NCBI RefSeq assembly: GCF_014193655.1
Contig: NZ_JACHZQ010000001.1
Location: 310,001-374,000 of the forward strand
DNA from: Rhizobium sp. BK313
GTDB taxonomy: Bacteria; Pseudomonadota; Alphaproteobacteria; Rhizobiales; Rhizobiaceae
Reading direction: 5' to 3'
DNA length: 64,000 nucleotides
This document shows positions 1 through 7,991 of the stretch, one piece after another (position 1 is the stretch's first letter; the number at the start of each line of letters is the position of its first letter). The position numbers and the translations under genes were made by a program. The notes under the pieces are model-generated. The model had not been told where the DNA came from. It saw nothing but the letters and a program-made list of their open reading frames with translations, and ran no database searches.

Positions 1-284
1 GAAAGGTCGATGTTGCGCGTGACGATGACCAGCACCATGCCGGTGGCAAGGACCGCGATTTCGCAGGTCTGCACCGAAAGGTTCCAAAGGTTTCTGGCGG
101 TCAGGAATTCCCGGCCGTCGAATATCCGGAGATAAAGATCGAAGCCGATCCAGATGATCAGCAGCGCTCCGATCATGCCGAGCAGGCGGGTATCGATTTC
201 GGTAGCACGCAGGAAGCGGGTGATTGCGCCGGCTTCTGCGTTGCGGGGACCGCTCGATGTTGTGGACTGTGTCATGTCGGCCAT
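1..284 (-). CDS. xylH: Xylose-type ABC transporter permease, 5' part only
   Basis: This is the first 94 codons of an inner-membrane permease; the rest lies beyond the left edge. The start ATG at 284 follows GGAG about 12 bases upstream; a second in-frame ATG at 275 has no better site. After a short polar N-terminus there is one hydrophobic helix (LLGMIGALLIIWIGFDL) and then the TARNLWNLSVQTCEIAVLATGM region typical of CUT2 sugar permeases such as XylH. It sits 291 bases downstream of xylF on the same strand, with a hairpin between, so it should belong to the same transcript. Substrate assignment to xylose rests on similarity to XylF/XylH pairs and the ROK regulator next door. Confidence 0.82.
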   Translation of the reverse strand, partial: MADMTQSTTSSGPRNAEAGAITRFLRATEIDTRLLGMIGALLIIWIGFDLYLRIFDGREFLTARNLWNLSVQTCEIAVLATGMVLVIVTRNIDL

Positions 285-510
285 CGCTTTGCCGTTCTCC
301 CACTGTTGGGCGCGGCCTGCGATGCAATCTAGGCTATCGCCGGCGATACCGCGCCAATCTCAAAAATGCGTCATCGCCTGTGTGGCCGGTCTTCGTTCCG
401 GTCCCGATGACCGCCATCCGGCTGATCAATGGGATATGCGATGGCGCAGCACGATGCGGGAAGCTCTGTCTCCAAATGCAAGGGAGAGTTGTCAGCTCCT
501 GATCCGCATT

Positions 511-542
511 CGACGCCGCAACGGAATGCCGCTGCGGCGTCG
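511..542 (-). promoter_or_regulatory. Intercistronic hairpin between xylF and xylH
   Basis: A perfect 10-bp inverted repeat (CGACGCCGCA at 511-520, TGCGGCGTCG at 533-542) lies just after the xylF stop. No T-run follows, so it is not a classical terminator. Stem-loops after a binding-protein gene often stabilise the upstream message or cause partial termination, which would keep binding protein in excess over permease. That role is inference. Confidence 0.55.
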
Positions 543-575
543 CTATTATGATCGGGTCAACCGTTCAAGGACAGC

Positions 576-1616
576 TTATTTGCAGGCTGCAACGCTGCCG
601 GCCTTTACGCCCTGGCAAGCTTCAGCCTTGGAGATCCAGCCGGCGTCGATGACGACGTTCAGATTGTCCTTGGTGATCGGCAGAGGCGTCAGGAAGACCG
701 ACTTCATGGCAACATGCTTCGGGCCGCCGTTGAAGGTCTGGACGCCACTGACCTGGTCCATGGTCTTGCCATTGGCGAGATCGATGGCGATTTCGGCAGC
801 GCGCTTGCCGAGTTCACGCGAGTCCTTCCAGATGGAAACGGTTTGCGTGCCGAGTGCGATACGGTTCAGAGCTGCCTTGTCGGCGTCCTGGCCGGAGACC
901 GGAACGGAGCCGGCGAGGCCCTGGGCGTCGAGAGCGGCAACAGCGCCGCCGGCGGTGCCGTCGTTGGAGGCGACGACCGCGTCGACCTTGTTGTTGTTGG
1001 CGGTCAGGAACTGTTCCATGTTGCGCTGCGCGTTCTGCGGCAGCCAGCCGTCCGTGTAGGCTTCACCGACGTTCTTGATCTTGCCTGCGTCGATGGCGGG
1101 CTTCAGCACTTCCATCTGGCCGGAGAAGAGGAAGTCGGCGTTCGGGTCGGACGACGAGCCCTTGATGAAGACATAGTTGCCTTCCGGCTTGGCCTTCAGG
1201 ACTTCGCGAGCCTGCATGCGGCCCACTTCCTTGTTGTCGAAGGTGATGTAGAAGGCAGCCGGATTTTCGATCAGGCGGTCGTAGCCGATGACCGGGATGC
1301 CTTCGTCGGCAGCCTTTTCAACGGCCGGGCCGATGGCGTCGGAGTCCTGAGCCAGAATGATGAGAGCGTTGGCGCCCTGGGAAATCAGGGATTCAACGTC
1401 GGTCAACTGCTTGGAGGCGGAAGACTGGGCATCAGCAGAAATATACTTGGCGCCAACCGCAGCAAGTGCCTTCTTGATGGCAGCTTCGTCGGTTTTCCAA
1501 CGCTCTTCCTGGAAGTTCGACCAGGAAACGCCGACGACGAGATCCTTCGCGAAGGCCGCTGTCTGCATGGTCAAAACAATGGCCGCACCAGCAGCCAGCT
1601 TAATAAAAGCTCTCAT
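576..1616 (-). CDS. xylF: Xylose ABC transporter periplasmic binding protein
   Basis: This 346-aa periplasmic sugar-binding protein should capture D-xylose for the CUT2 importer whose permease follows. A signal peptide of about 23 residues ([18 protein letters not shown], cleaved near AAFA/KD) precedes a ribose-binding-protein fold: the [13 protein letters not shown] opening, [20 protein letters not shown] and the [11 protein letters not shown] segment are XylF-like. The ATG at 1616 is chosen because CTCGGGAGG lies 4-12 bases upstream; an upstream in-frame start at 1745 would bury the signal peptide. It is divergent from a ROK repressor, and a palindrome overlaps its probable transcription start. 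Close relatives bind other aldoses, so xylose is probable, not proven. Confidence 0.9.
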   Translation of the reverse strand: MRAFIKLAAGAAIVLTMQTAAFAKDLVVGVSWSNFQEERWKTDEAAIKKALAAVGAKYISADAQSSASKQLTDVESLISQGANALIILAQDSDAIGPAVEKAADEGIPVIGYDRLIENPAAFYITFDNKEVGRMQAREVLKAKPEGNYVFIKGSSSDPNADFLFSGQMEVLKPAIDAGKIKNVGEAYTDGWLPQNAQRNMEQFLTANNNKVDAVVASNDGTAGGAVAALDAQGLAGSVPVSGQDADKAALNRIALGTQTVSIWKDSRELGKRAAEIAIDLANGKTMDQVSGVQTFNGGPKHVAMKSVFLTPLPITKDNLNVVIDAGWISKAEACQGVKAGSVAACK

Positions 1617-1703
1617 ATTATCCTCCCGAGTGAATGCGACCGCACGTGCCCTGAGCTCCCGCCGGCCGCCGCGATAACGCTGACGAGAAAGGTTCGGATT
1701 TTT

Positions 1704-1722
1704 TTTCTCGACAGTCGAGAAA
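1704..1722. promoter_or_regulatory. 19-bp palindromic operator at the xylF promoter
   Basis: TTTCTCGAC-A-GTCGAGAAA is a perfect palindrome (9+1+9). It lies immediately downstream of a -35/-10 pair reading towards xylF, where a repressor would block initiation. The divergent ROK regulator at 1838 is the obvious candidate to bind it. The symmetry is seen directly; the assignment of the protein is inference. Confidence 0.6.
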
Positions 1723-1723
1723 T

Positions 1724-1752
1724 TTAGTGTCAGAGATTTTTTCAACTGTCAA
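1724..1752 (-). promoter_or_regulatory. Probable xylF promoter
   Basis: On the minus strand a perfect TTGACA (1752-1747) is followed after 17 bases by a weak -10 (CACTAA, 1729-1724). Transcription would begin inside or next to the 19-bp palindrome at 1704-1722, about 110 bases before the xylF ATG. Confidence 0.5.
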
Positions 1753-1837
1753 CACCGCACTGCCAGGTTTAATCGGCCACTGAAAAGAGCCCGCTGGAGA
1801 TGCGGACAGGAGGGTGGAATGAGCGGGAGGCTTGATG

Positions 1838-3079
1838 ATGCTGGCCAAATCGAGCACCGAATTGGTCCGCCAGAAGAACAGTGTTCTGGTGTTGACGGCG
1901 CTGCGCCGCCACGGTCCGCTCGCGCATACGGAACTCTCTGATTTCACCAAGCTTTCGTCTGCAACAATATCGGTCATCACCACCGATCTTGAGCGGGCAC
2001 AGATCATCGAGAAGGCGGAGCAGCAGGCCGCAAGCGGGCGGGGTCGGCCGCGTGTACTGTTCTCGCAGCGGCGCGACTGCGGCTATCTCATCGTCGTCAT
2101 CATTTCGTCGGACGCCGTGCAATATTCGCTTGTGGACTATGCTGGCCGGCTTATCGATCGCTTCACCGAGGACAGACCGCAGAAGGTCTCGGGCGTCGCT
2201 TCTTTCGTGACCGGTTTGCGTGATGCTTTGAACCGAATCGTCACCCGCTCGCAACTGCCGCGCGACAAGGTTGTAATGATTTCGATCAGCAGCAAGGGCC
2301 TGGTCGAGAGTTCGGAGCCGGTGCTGCGCTGGTCGCCGATCTTCGGGCGCGAGCAGATCGATTTTGCCGCGGTGCTGCGCGACGAATGGTCGGCAAAAAT
2401 CATTCTTGGCAATGAGACGCTGCTCGTCGCCGCTGCCGTCGGTCGCCAAGAGGAAGATAAAGCGGGCCGCGACTTCCGGGCGCTTGCAGCACTCTCGCTC
2501 GGCCACAGCATCGGGCTTGGCATCGTGCGCCGGGACCATGAGGGCAATCACCAAATATCGGCACCGAATTTCGGGCATATGATGCATGTGCCGGGCGGCG
2601 GTCTCTGCCGTTGCGGCGCGCGTGGCTGCATCGAAGCCTATGCCGGGTTCTATGCCATGCTGCGCACGGCCTTCGACGTGCCGCTCGATACGATCCCGGC
2701 AAAGTTCGTTCCGATTGCCGAACTCGACAAGATCGCCGCGAGCGCGCGGCAAGGCGGACGCCGCAATGTGCTCGCCTTTCGCCAGGCAGGCCTCGCGCTC
2801 GGCAATGGCCTCTCGCGGGTCCTGAGCCTGCACGAGCGGATGCCGATCGTCATCACCGGTCCGGGCGTGCGCTACTACGATCTGCTGATCGAGGGCATAA
2901 CGGAAGGGCTGGCGGAATCCCATGTCGTGCGGATGGAGGGCATGCCGGAACTGCGTGTCGTCATCGACGAGCCGACGCTCGTCTTCGAGGGGCATTTGAA
3001 CCGCGCATTCTCGATCATCGATAATGACATCGTGAAGAGAGGGACTTCGGTCGCAGAATTGCGCGACGAGGCCAGTTGA
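1838..3079 (+). CDS. xylR: ROK-family transcriptional repressor (XylR-like)
   Basis: This 413-aa ROK protein has an N-terminal helix-turn-helix (about residues 10-65, with HTELSDFTKLSSATISVI as the recognition region) and a C-terminal sugar-kinase-like domain. The ROK zinc motif is present as CRCGARGCIEAYAG, preceded by HMMHVPGGG. It is divergent from the xylose transporter and probably represses it until a sugar ligand binds. Two adjacent ATGs (1835, 1838) and a TTG at 1832 compete. The 1838 ATG is chosen because GGGAGG at 1825-1830 is 7 bases away. The kinase domain has probably become a ligand sensor, as in other ROK regulators, but ATP-site loss was not checked residue by residue. Confidence 0.82.
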   Translation: MLAKSSTELVRQKNSVLVLTALRRHGPLAHTELSDFTKLSSATISVITTDLERAQIIEKAEQQAASGRGRPRVLFSQRRDCGYLIVVIISSDAVQYSLVDYAGRLIDRFTEDRPQKVSGVASFVTGLRDALNRIVTRSQLPRDKVVMISISSKGLVESSEPVLRWSPIFGREQIDFAAVLRDEWSAKIILGNETLLVAAAVGRQEEDKAGRDFRALAALSLGHSIGLGIVRRDHEGNHQISAPNFGHMMHVPGGGLCRCGARGCIEAYAGFYAMLRTAFDVPLDTIPAKFVPIAELDKIAASARQGGRRNVLAFRQAGLALGNGLSRVLSLHERMPIVITGPGVRYYDLLIEGITEGLAESHVVRMEGMPELRVVIDEPTLVFEGHLNRAFSIIDNDIVKRGTSVAELRDEAS

Positions 3080-3134
3080 TGCCCGCGATAGAGCAGGGTG
3101 CGGCCACAAGGCCGGCACAGCCTAACGATTGAGA

Positions 3135-3758
3135 TCAATCCGCCGGAACTAATGGCTGGTCTTCCTCGCGAACGTTCAAAATGCGGTCGATCAAGCCCCA
3201 TTCCATCGCTTCTTCGGCCGTCATGAAGTAGTCGCGGTCCATGGCGCGTTCGAATTCCTCATAGGAGCGGCCGCAATGCTCGGCGTAAAGTCGCGTCATG
3301 CGGTGCTTGGTGCGCATGATTTCCTCGGCGTGGATCAGCATGTCGGAGGCCTGGCCCTGAAAGCCGCCCAAGGGCTGATGGATATGGATGCTGGAGTTGG
3401 GCAGGGCGGTTCGCTGGCCGGGTTCGCCCGCCATCAGCAGGAAGGACCCCATCGAGCGGGCGGTCCCCATGCAAAGCGTGTATACCGGCGCGCGGATGTA
3501 GCGCATGGTGTCATACATGGCGAGGCCGCTGGTCACGACGCCTCCAGGCGAATTGATATAGAGGCTGATCGGCTTCTTCGGACTTTCCGCCTCGAGAAAC
3601 AGGAGTTGCGCGCAGACAAGGGCCGAGACGGTGTCATTGACCTCGCCATTCAGGAAGATGATCCTTTCGCGCAGCAGCCGGGAATAGATGTCGAAAGACC
3701 GCTCTCCCCGGCTGGATTGTTCGATAACCATAGGGACGAGTTGCATCGCTTCGCGCAT
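3135..3758 (-). CDS. clpP: ClpP-family serine protease, orphan paralogue
   Basis: This 207-aa protein is a ClpP peptidase, the proteolytic chamber subunit that works with a ClpX or ClpA unfoldase in the cytoplasm. Catalytic residues are recognisable as Ser102 (ARSMGS), His127 (HIHQPLGG) and Asp176 (MDRDYF). The residues before the serine read MGTARSMGS where canonical ClpPs have MGQAASMGS, and the N-terminus is short. The ATG at 3758 has GGAG 8 bases upstream. No clpX or tig is adjacent, unlike the main clpP locus, so this looks like one of the extra ClpP paralogues rhizobia carry. It lies 44 bases downstream of an SRPBCC gene on the same strand and may be co-transcribed with it. Confidence 0.9.
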   Translation of the reverse strand: MREAMQLVPMVIEQSSRGERSFDIYSRLLRERIIFLNGEVNDTVSALVCAQLLFLEAESPKKPISLYINSPGGVVTSGLAMYDTMRYIRAPVYTLCMGTARSMGSFLLMAGEPGQRTALPNSSIHIHQPLGGFQGQASDMLIHAEEIMRTKHRMTRLYAEHCGRSYEEFERAMDRDYFMTAEEAMEWGLIDRILNVREEDQPLVPAD

Positions 3759-3802
3759 CGGCGAACTCCAATGTTATTGAAATTGTTGATTTGTTTAGTG
3801 TG

Positions 3803-4162
3803 TCAGGCGGCGCGCATGACGGTCAGACCGTTGTTGTTGGCCGCTGCCTTTTCGGTCTTGCGAAGCCGCGCATCGTCAAGCTCGTGGATGATCCGCAGGT
3901 TCGTGCCGCCGGTTGCGTTCGGGGCGACCCTGAAGGTCACGGTGCTTTCGAGAAAGGGAGGCTGGTCATCCCGCAGCCTGTAGCAAACCTCTTTGCCTGG
4001 CGTGGCCGATATCGCCTCGGGATCGGCCAAAGCTGCCTTCGGCAGCCAGTTTTCCCGCAGTTCAGGGGTGCTGACCGCGCGCCAGACTTTTTGCGGCGGC
4101 TCGCTGAAGTCGTATTCCAGTTCGATGACGTTTTTCCGCTCCGGAATCTTCACGTGGTTCAT
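3803..4162 (-). CDS. SRPBCC (AHSA1-like) domain protein
   Basis: This 119-aa protein has the SRPBCC/START-like fold of the AHSA1 group: a first strand (VIELEYDFSEPPQKVWRAV), the W-L-P region (ENWLPKAAL), and later strands FLESTVTFRVAPN and LRIIHELDD. The family binds hydrophobic ligands or acts as small chaperone-like proteins, and no substrate can be named. Its ATG overlaps the stop of the upstream ArsR regulator by four bases (ATGA) with AAGGATATGG before it, so the two are translationally coupled. ArsR-SRPBCC pairs are a recurrent arrangement in proteobacteria. The usual family length is about 140-160 aa, so this copy is short at the C-terminus. Confidence 0.75.
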   Translation of the reverse strand: MNHVKIPERKNVIELEYDFSEPPQKVWRAVSTPELRENWLPKAALADPEAISATPGKEVCYRLRDDQPPFLESTVTFRVAPNATGGTNLRIIHELDDARLRKTEKAAANNNGLTVMRAA

Positions 4163-4473
4163 TGGTCCATATCCTTCAGCAAGACCTTGAGAGCTTCAAT
4201 GCGGGCAGGCCAATAGGCGCGGTATTTCGCCAGCCATTGGGCAATGAGCGCAAGCCCCTCCGGATCGACTTCGTAATTCACGAAACGCCCCTGCCGTTCC
4301 TCTCTGACCAGTCCGGCACTGCGCAGAACAGCAAGATGCTGGGACATCGCCGGCTGGCTGATGTCAATGCCTTCGCGCAGGGCGCTGGCATTCATGCTGC
4401 CCGCAGCCAGCTTCTCGAAGATGGCGCGGCGGGTCGGATCGGCCAAAGCCCGGAATATCTCATTCTCTATCAT
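4159..4473 (-). CDS. ArsR-family transcriptional regulator
   Basis: This 104-aa winged helix-turn-helix protein opens with the ArsR signature FRALADPTRRAIFEKL. The recognition helix is in DISQPAMSQHLAVLRSAGLV and the wing in REERQGRFVNYEV. No metal-binding ELCVCDL-type cysteine motif is present, so it belongs to the SRPBCC-associated, non-metal subgroup. The start at 4473 is chosen because the ADPTRR region normally begins within ten residues of the initiator; longer in-frame versions add an unrelated N-terminus. It overlaps the SRPBCC gene by four bases and probably regulates that two-gene unit itself. Confidence 0.82.
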   Translation of the reverse strand: MIENEIFRALADPTRRAIFEKLAAGSMNASALREGIDISQPAMSQHLAVLRSAGLVREERQGRFVNYEVDPEGLALIAQWLAKYRAYWPARIEALKVLLKDMDQ

Positions 4474-4548
4474 GAGAACAGATAAGCACGTACTTATGTG
4501 ATTCGCAAGAGGTTTCCGTATGGACCCAGTCAGGACCAAGGCGAAGCA

Positions 4549-4586
4549 CGCAAAGAAAATTCCGCCGCGAAGCGATTCGCGACGGA
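4549..4586 (-). terminator. Rho-independent terminator of idhA
   Basis: On the minus strand a 10-bp stem (4586-4577 with 4570-4561, one G-T pair, 6-base loop) is followed by ATTTTC. It lies 39 bases past the idhA stop and separates idhA from arsR. Confidence 0.6.
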
Positions 4587-4624
4587 TTTTGGGAGGATCA
4601 AGGTCCTTGCGGAATGGAGGCTGC

Positions 4625-5617
4625 TCAGTCGACCTTGACCAGGCGGCCTTCCTTGACCGACTGCAGCGCGGCATCTGCCAGCTTGAGCGCGGCGAGGCCA
4701 TCGGCACCGGATGGCGTGATCGCAGCGCCTTTTTCGATCGCGGCGATGAAGCTCGCGATTTCGTTGGCGTAGGCTTCGGTGTACCGGGTCATGAAGAAGT
4801 CATGCAGGGGCGGGCGGGTATAGCCGTCGCCGTTGGCGACCTCAATGGAAAATGGCCGCTGGTTTTCGGCCGCGACCATGCCCTTCGAGCCGTGGATCTC
4901 GATGCGCTGGTCATAGCCGTAGGTGGCGCGGCGGGAGTTGGAAATGATCGCCTGTTTGCCGGATGTGGTCTGCAGGATGACGGAGACGCTGTCATAGTCG
5001 CCGGCCTCGCCGATCGCTTTGTCGACGAGGACCGCGGCGGTGGCGGTGACAGCGACCGGCTCCTCGCCGAGCAGGAAGCGGGCCATGTCGAAATCATGGA
5101 TGGTCATGTCGCGGAAAATTCCGCCGGAGCGCTTGATATAGTCGACCGGCGGGGCGCCCGGATCGCGGGAGGTGATCGTCACCATCTCGACCGCGCCGAT
5201 GCGACCGTCGTCGATGGCCTTTTTGACCGCCATGAAATGCGGGTCGAAGCGTCGGTTGAAGCCAACCATCAGCTTGCCCTTCACCTCTTCGACCACCTTG
5301 ATGCAGGCCTTAACGCGGGCGACATCAAGATCGATCGGCTTTTCGCAGAAGATTGCCTTGCCGGCTCGGGCGAAACGCTCGATAAGATCGGCATGGGTGT
5401 CGGTCGGCGTGCAGATCACAACGGCGTCGATGTCATTGGCGGCCTCGATCGCTTCGATGGTCCGGACCTCGCAGCCGTAAGCGGCGGAAATCGCTTCCGC
5501 GGCGGCCGGAAACGCATCCGCCACGGCAACGAGCTTGGCGTTGGGGTCGCCGCTCACGGCTTTTGCATGCACCTTGCCGATGCGCCCGGCGCCGAGCAGA
5601 CCAAATCTGACAGTCAT
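4625..5617 (-). CDS. idhA: myo-Inositol 2-dehydrogenase
   Basis: This 330-aa NAD-dependent enzyme oxidises myo-inositol to scyllo-inosose, the first step of inositol catabolism. It is a Gfo/Idh/MocA protein: a Rossmann N-terminus (FGLLGAGRIGKVHA), the EKPID motif with the catalytic-site lysine, and the C-terminal GGIFRDMTIHDFDMARFL segment with the conserved Asp/His pair. Length equals that of rhizobial IdhA. The ATG at 5617 is preferred over the GTG at 5623 because GGGAGG sits 5 bases before it and would otherwise lie inside the coding region. The iol genes are not nearby. An IolR-type box upstream suggests it is co-regulated with them from a distance. Confidence 0.92.
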   Translation of the reverse strand: MTVRFGLLGAGRIGKVHAKAVSGDPNAKLVAVADAFPAAAEAISAAYGCEVRTIEAIEAANDIDAVVICTPTDTHADLIERFARAGKAIFCEKPIDLDVARVKACIKVVEEVKGKLMVGFNRRFDPHFMAVKKAIDDGRIGAVEMVTITSRDPGAPPVDYIKRSGGIFRDMTIHDFDMARFLLGEEPVAVTATAAVLVDKAIGEAGDYDSVSVILQTTSGKQAIISNSRRATYGYDQRIEIHGSKGMVAAENQRPFSIEVANGDGYTRPPLHDFFMTRYTEAYANEIASFIAAIEKGAAITPSGADGLAALKLADAALQSVKEGRLVKVD

Positions 5618-5662
5618 CTTCACCTCCCTAATTCGGAATAAATGGACTGAATAATAATCTTT

Positions 5663-5680
5663 ATGGAATTTTCATTCCAT
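5663..5680. promoter_or_regulatory. IolR-type inverted repeat upstream of idhA
   Basis: ATGGAAT-TTTC-ATTCCAT is a perfect 7-4-7 inverted repeat, 46-63 bases before the idhA ATG. It contains GGAA-N6-TTCC, the pattern reported for the RpiR-like inositol repressor IolR of S. meliloti. The repeat is seen directly; the binding protein is inferred. Confidence 0.62.
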
Positions 5681-5781
5681 TTTCCGATGGCGGCGTCAAG
5701 CCGCCAGCATTTCACAATTCCGAAATTCATGTCGCGAAAATGGCTTATCTTCAAATCGCCTTCGTGCGCTAGATTGGACAG

Positions 5782-5826
5782 GCATGATCTTATGCGAAAA
5801 CCGCTTCGCACTTTTCGGGATCATGC
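5782..5826 (+). repeat. Dispersed rhizobial palindromic repeat, copy 1
   Basis: A nested imperfect palindrome: outer arms GCATGATC (5782-5789) and GATCATGC (5819-5826), inner arms CGAAAA and TTTTCG, loop CCGCTTCGCAC. A nearly identical copy without five bases occurs at 50393-50436 in the same orientation. Elements of this kind are scattered between genes in Rhizobiales genomes. Confidence 0.7.
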
Positions 5827-5864
5827 GCTAAAGACAAGATCTCTCCAACAGGCGAACGAGGCCC

Positions 5865-6125
5865 ATGCAACTGATCGACCCCAATCATCCCGTCTATAAG
5901 CCGCTTTGGGTGCGGGTTCTGATCGTTGCCATCTGCTTCGGCTGGGCGATTATCGAGGCCCGAGGCCCGCAGCCTTTCTGGGCTGTCCTTGCGGGCGGAC
6001 TTGGTATCTACGCTGCCTGGATGCTGCTCCTAAGCTTCAATCCGCAGCCGCCCAAGGTCGAGGCTGAAAGCGCTGTTGCGGGCGATGAGACAGAAGACGA
6101 AGAGCCGACGGACGAAAAGAAATAA
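5865..6125 (+). CDS. Small two-helix membrane protein, unknown function
   Basis: This 86-aa protein has two hydrophobic segments (about residues 16-31 and 38-57: WVRVLIVAICFGWAIIEA and FWAVLAGGLGIYAAWMLLL) and a strongly acidic, charged C-terminal tail rich in Glu and Asp. It resembles short rhizobial inner-membrane proteins that begin DPxHPxYxPLWxR, possibly the DUF3329 group, though I am not sure of that family name. Its stop codon ends exactly where the stop of the convergent J-domain-like gene begins. Nothing here indicates a substrate or partner. Confidence 0.7.
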   Translation: MQLIDPNHPVYKPLWVRVLIVAICFGWAIIEARGPQPFWAVLAGGLGIYAAWMLLLSFNPQPPKVEAESAVAGDETEDEEPTDEKK

Positions 6126-6593
6126 CTATCGCGTGAGACGCCGTATAGCCTCGTCGATCAGTTGATTGGCAATCATCATGCGTGTCGTCGCCTGTTCGCG
6201 GAAGGGTGGGGCGACACCGTCGGGATGATTGATCTTGGCGAAGGCGCGGCGTTTTTCATGGAGAGACTGAAGGGTGCTCTGCGAAGAAATCGCCAATTCG
6301 GCCGCTACGTCCTCCCGCGAAGTTCGCGCCAGATACTCCGGCATTACGGGCGGCTCCGGCTCTTTCTGTTCGGGCTCTGGTAACGGCTCGGGCGAGGGGA
6401 TTTCGTTGCCGAGATTGTCGACATAGGCATCGTCCGGACGAGAAGATGCCGGCGCCTCGCCTCCGAAAACGGTCGCGGCAAAGCTCACATTGAGGCCGCG
6501 AATGCGATGCGCCGCCTCATCTTTCTCTGACTTGTCTTCTTCCGCGTCGAGACGATCGAGGACGGATTGAAACAGCGATTGCCCAAACAACAT
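6126..6593 (-). CDS. J-domain-like protein
   Basis: This 155-aa protein has a low-complexity middle rich in Pro and Glu (about residues 65-82) and a C-terminal region resembling a J domain: RRAFAKINHPDGVAP contains the HPD tripeptide, followed by RMMIANQLIDEAI as the last helix. J domains stimulate Hsp70 ATPase activity. Here the domain is at the C-terminus and the helix II region is short, so it may be a degenerate co-chaperone. The ATG at 6593 has no strong ribosome-binding site. It is convergent with the small membrane protein, with no gap between the stops. Confidence 0.7.
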   Translation of the reverse strand: MLFGQSLFQSVLDRLDAEEDKSEKDEAAHRIRGLNVSFAATVFGGEAPASSRPDDAYVDNLGNEIPSPEPLPEPEQKEPEPPVMPEYLARTSREDVAAELAISSQSTLQSLHEKRRAFAKINHPDGVAPPFREQATTRMMIANQLIDEAIRRLTR

Positions 6594-6711
6594 GCCTGCC
6601 TCCAGAAGCGTCTGGGATAGCGATGCAAGTTGGTGTGGAGCTTATGGGTGCAGGCGTGATCCTCAATCGGAAGGCCGCCCGACGAAACCGTGAGGCGGTA
6701 TTTAGGCAAGC

Positions 6712-7719
6712 TCAGGCAGGATCGAGGTTCCTGCTTTCCTGCAGGATCATGTCGTGCAGCAGCCGGGCGCTCGGCGGCATGGCGCGCTCGCGGGCGGTAA
6801 TCAGGCTGTAGGGTTTCACCTCGATATCGAAATCGATCGGCAAGATGCAGGATTCGCCGGCTCGCGATGTCTGTCCGCACATGAATTGCGCCATATCGAG
6901 CGCGACCGGGGTGATGGCGTCCGTCCTGCAGACGATGGCAAGCGTCAGAAGCAGCGAGGAGGTGTTGATGATATTTTCCGGCAAGGGCACGCCGGCCGTA
7001 ATGAAGATATCCTCCACCTTGCGCCGGAGCAAAGTGCCTGGAGGCTGGAAGACCCAATCGTAGCCCGGGAGATCCTCGAGGCTGGCGACACCCTTCTTCA
7101 GCAGCGGATGGCCATTGCGGACCACGAGACAGGCTTTCTCCACACCGATCTCATGGGCGGTGAACAGGCGCGGATTGAGCTCGTCGGGAATGCGGCTGAT
7201 GATGAAGTCGTGGCGGGCGGCGAGCAGTTCGCGGGCGAGCACGTTGCTGGTTTCTACCTCGATATTGATCTCGATACCGGGATAGGTACGCGTCACGCGT
7301 TGGATCGCCGGCACGACGAGGCTGATCGCAGGCGCCGTCACGGCGCCGAGAAAGACCGAGCCGCCTTTGCCGGTTCTAAGCTCGCCGATCTCGCGGTTCG
7401 CCTCGCGCAGTTCGAGCAGAATCTTGCGTGCCCGCTTGGCCAGCGCCAAGCCGAAAGGCGTCAGCACCACGCCGCGCGCGACACGCTCGTAGAGCGGGCT
7501 TTTGACAATCGACTCCATTTCCGAGAGCATCCGCGAAGCCGCAGGTTGTGACATGTTCATAGACTCAGCCGCCGCCGAAATCTGCCCATGGTCCTCGATC
7601 GTGACGATCATACGCAGGTGATTGAGCTTCAAACCGGCCTTGAGCAGGGTGTCGTCGCGAAAACTGTCCGAGTGAATCTCGGTGCCTTCGCTCGAATAAT
7701 CGTTATATATTTTCTCCAT
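6712..7719 (-). CDS. gbpR: LysR-family regulator of chvE (GbpR-like)
   Basis: This 335-aa LysR-type regulator has its helix-turn-helix at about residues 28-85 (LNHLRMIVTIEDHGQISAAAESMNMSQPAASRML, split here as the two halves of the motif) and a C-terminal effector domain. It is divergent from chvE, the arrangement of gbpR in Agrobacterium, where GbpR controls the galactose/arabinose-binding protein gene in response to sugars. A TTG at 7728 is also in frame; the ATG at 7719 is chosen. The N-terminus is about 25 residues longer than in most LysR proteins before the first DNA-binding helix. An inverted repeat of LysR-box type lies in the shared promoter region. Confidence 0.85.
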   Translation of the reverse strand: MEKIYNDYSSEGTEIHSDSFRDDTLLKAGLKLNHLRMIVTIEDHGQISAAAESMNMSQPAASRMLSEMESIVKSPLYERVARGVVLTPFGLALAKRARKILLELREANREIGELRTGKGGSVFLGAVTAPAISLVVPAIQRVTRTYPGIEINIEVETSNVLARELLAARHDFIISRIPDELNPRLFTAHEIGVEKACLVVRNGHPLLKKGVASLEDLPGYDWVFQPPGTLLRRKVEDIFITAGVPLPENIINTSSLLLTLAIVCRTDAITPVALDMAQFMCGQTSRAGESCILPIDFDIEVKPYSLITARERAMPPSARLLHDMILQESRNLDPA

Positions 7720-7768
7720 GACGGCCAAATTTCCCGTTCGTCGGCAAAAAAGTACTATTTTTTAACAT

Positions 7769-7786
7769 TATACCAAACTGGGTATA
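7769..7786. promoter_or_regulatory. LysR-type inverted repeat between gbpR and chvE
   Basis: TATACC-N6-GGTATA is a perfect inverted repeat in the 272-base divergent region. It fits the interrupted-dyad pattern of LysR boxes (T-N11-A). GbpR is the natural candidate to bind it. A TTGACA at 7807-7812 lies just downstream but has no convincing -10 partner. Confidence 0.5.
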
Positions 7787-7991
7787 TGTTGCGCCAGTTA
7801 TTCTATTTGACAGTTATACGAAATCATACGAGTTTGCCGCTCGTGCGCTGGGTGCAGCTCATGCACGTGAGAGCGTGGAGGAGACCTACTTCGTTTCTCA
7901 CAATTAGAAGTAAACCTTCCTTCTACGGAACCTGCCGCAGCTTCGGGCGGGCGTTTTTTCGTCCGCCGCATTATTAACAAGGGAGAGAGTA

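Noticed and set aside
4520-5641. A 373-codon open frame opposite idhA
   Set aside because: idhA has matching length, motifs and ribosome-binding site; the opposite frame has none.
7807-7812. TTGACA upstream of chvE as a promoter -35
   Set aside because: No acceptable -10 hexamer lies 16-19 bases downstream, so a promoter was not annotated there.
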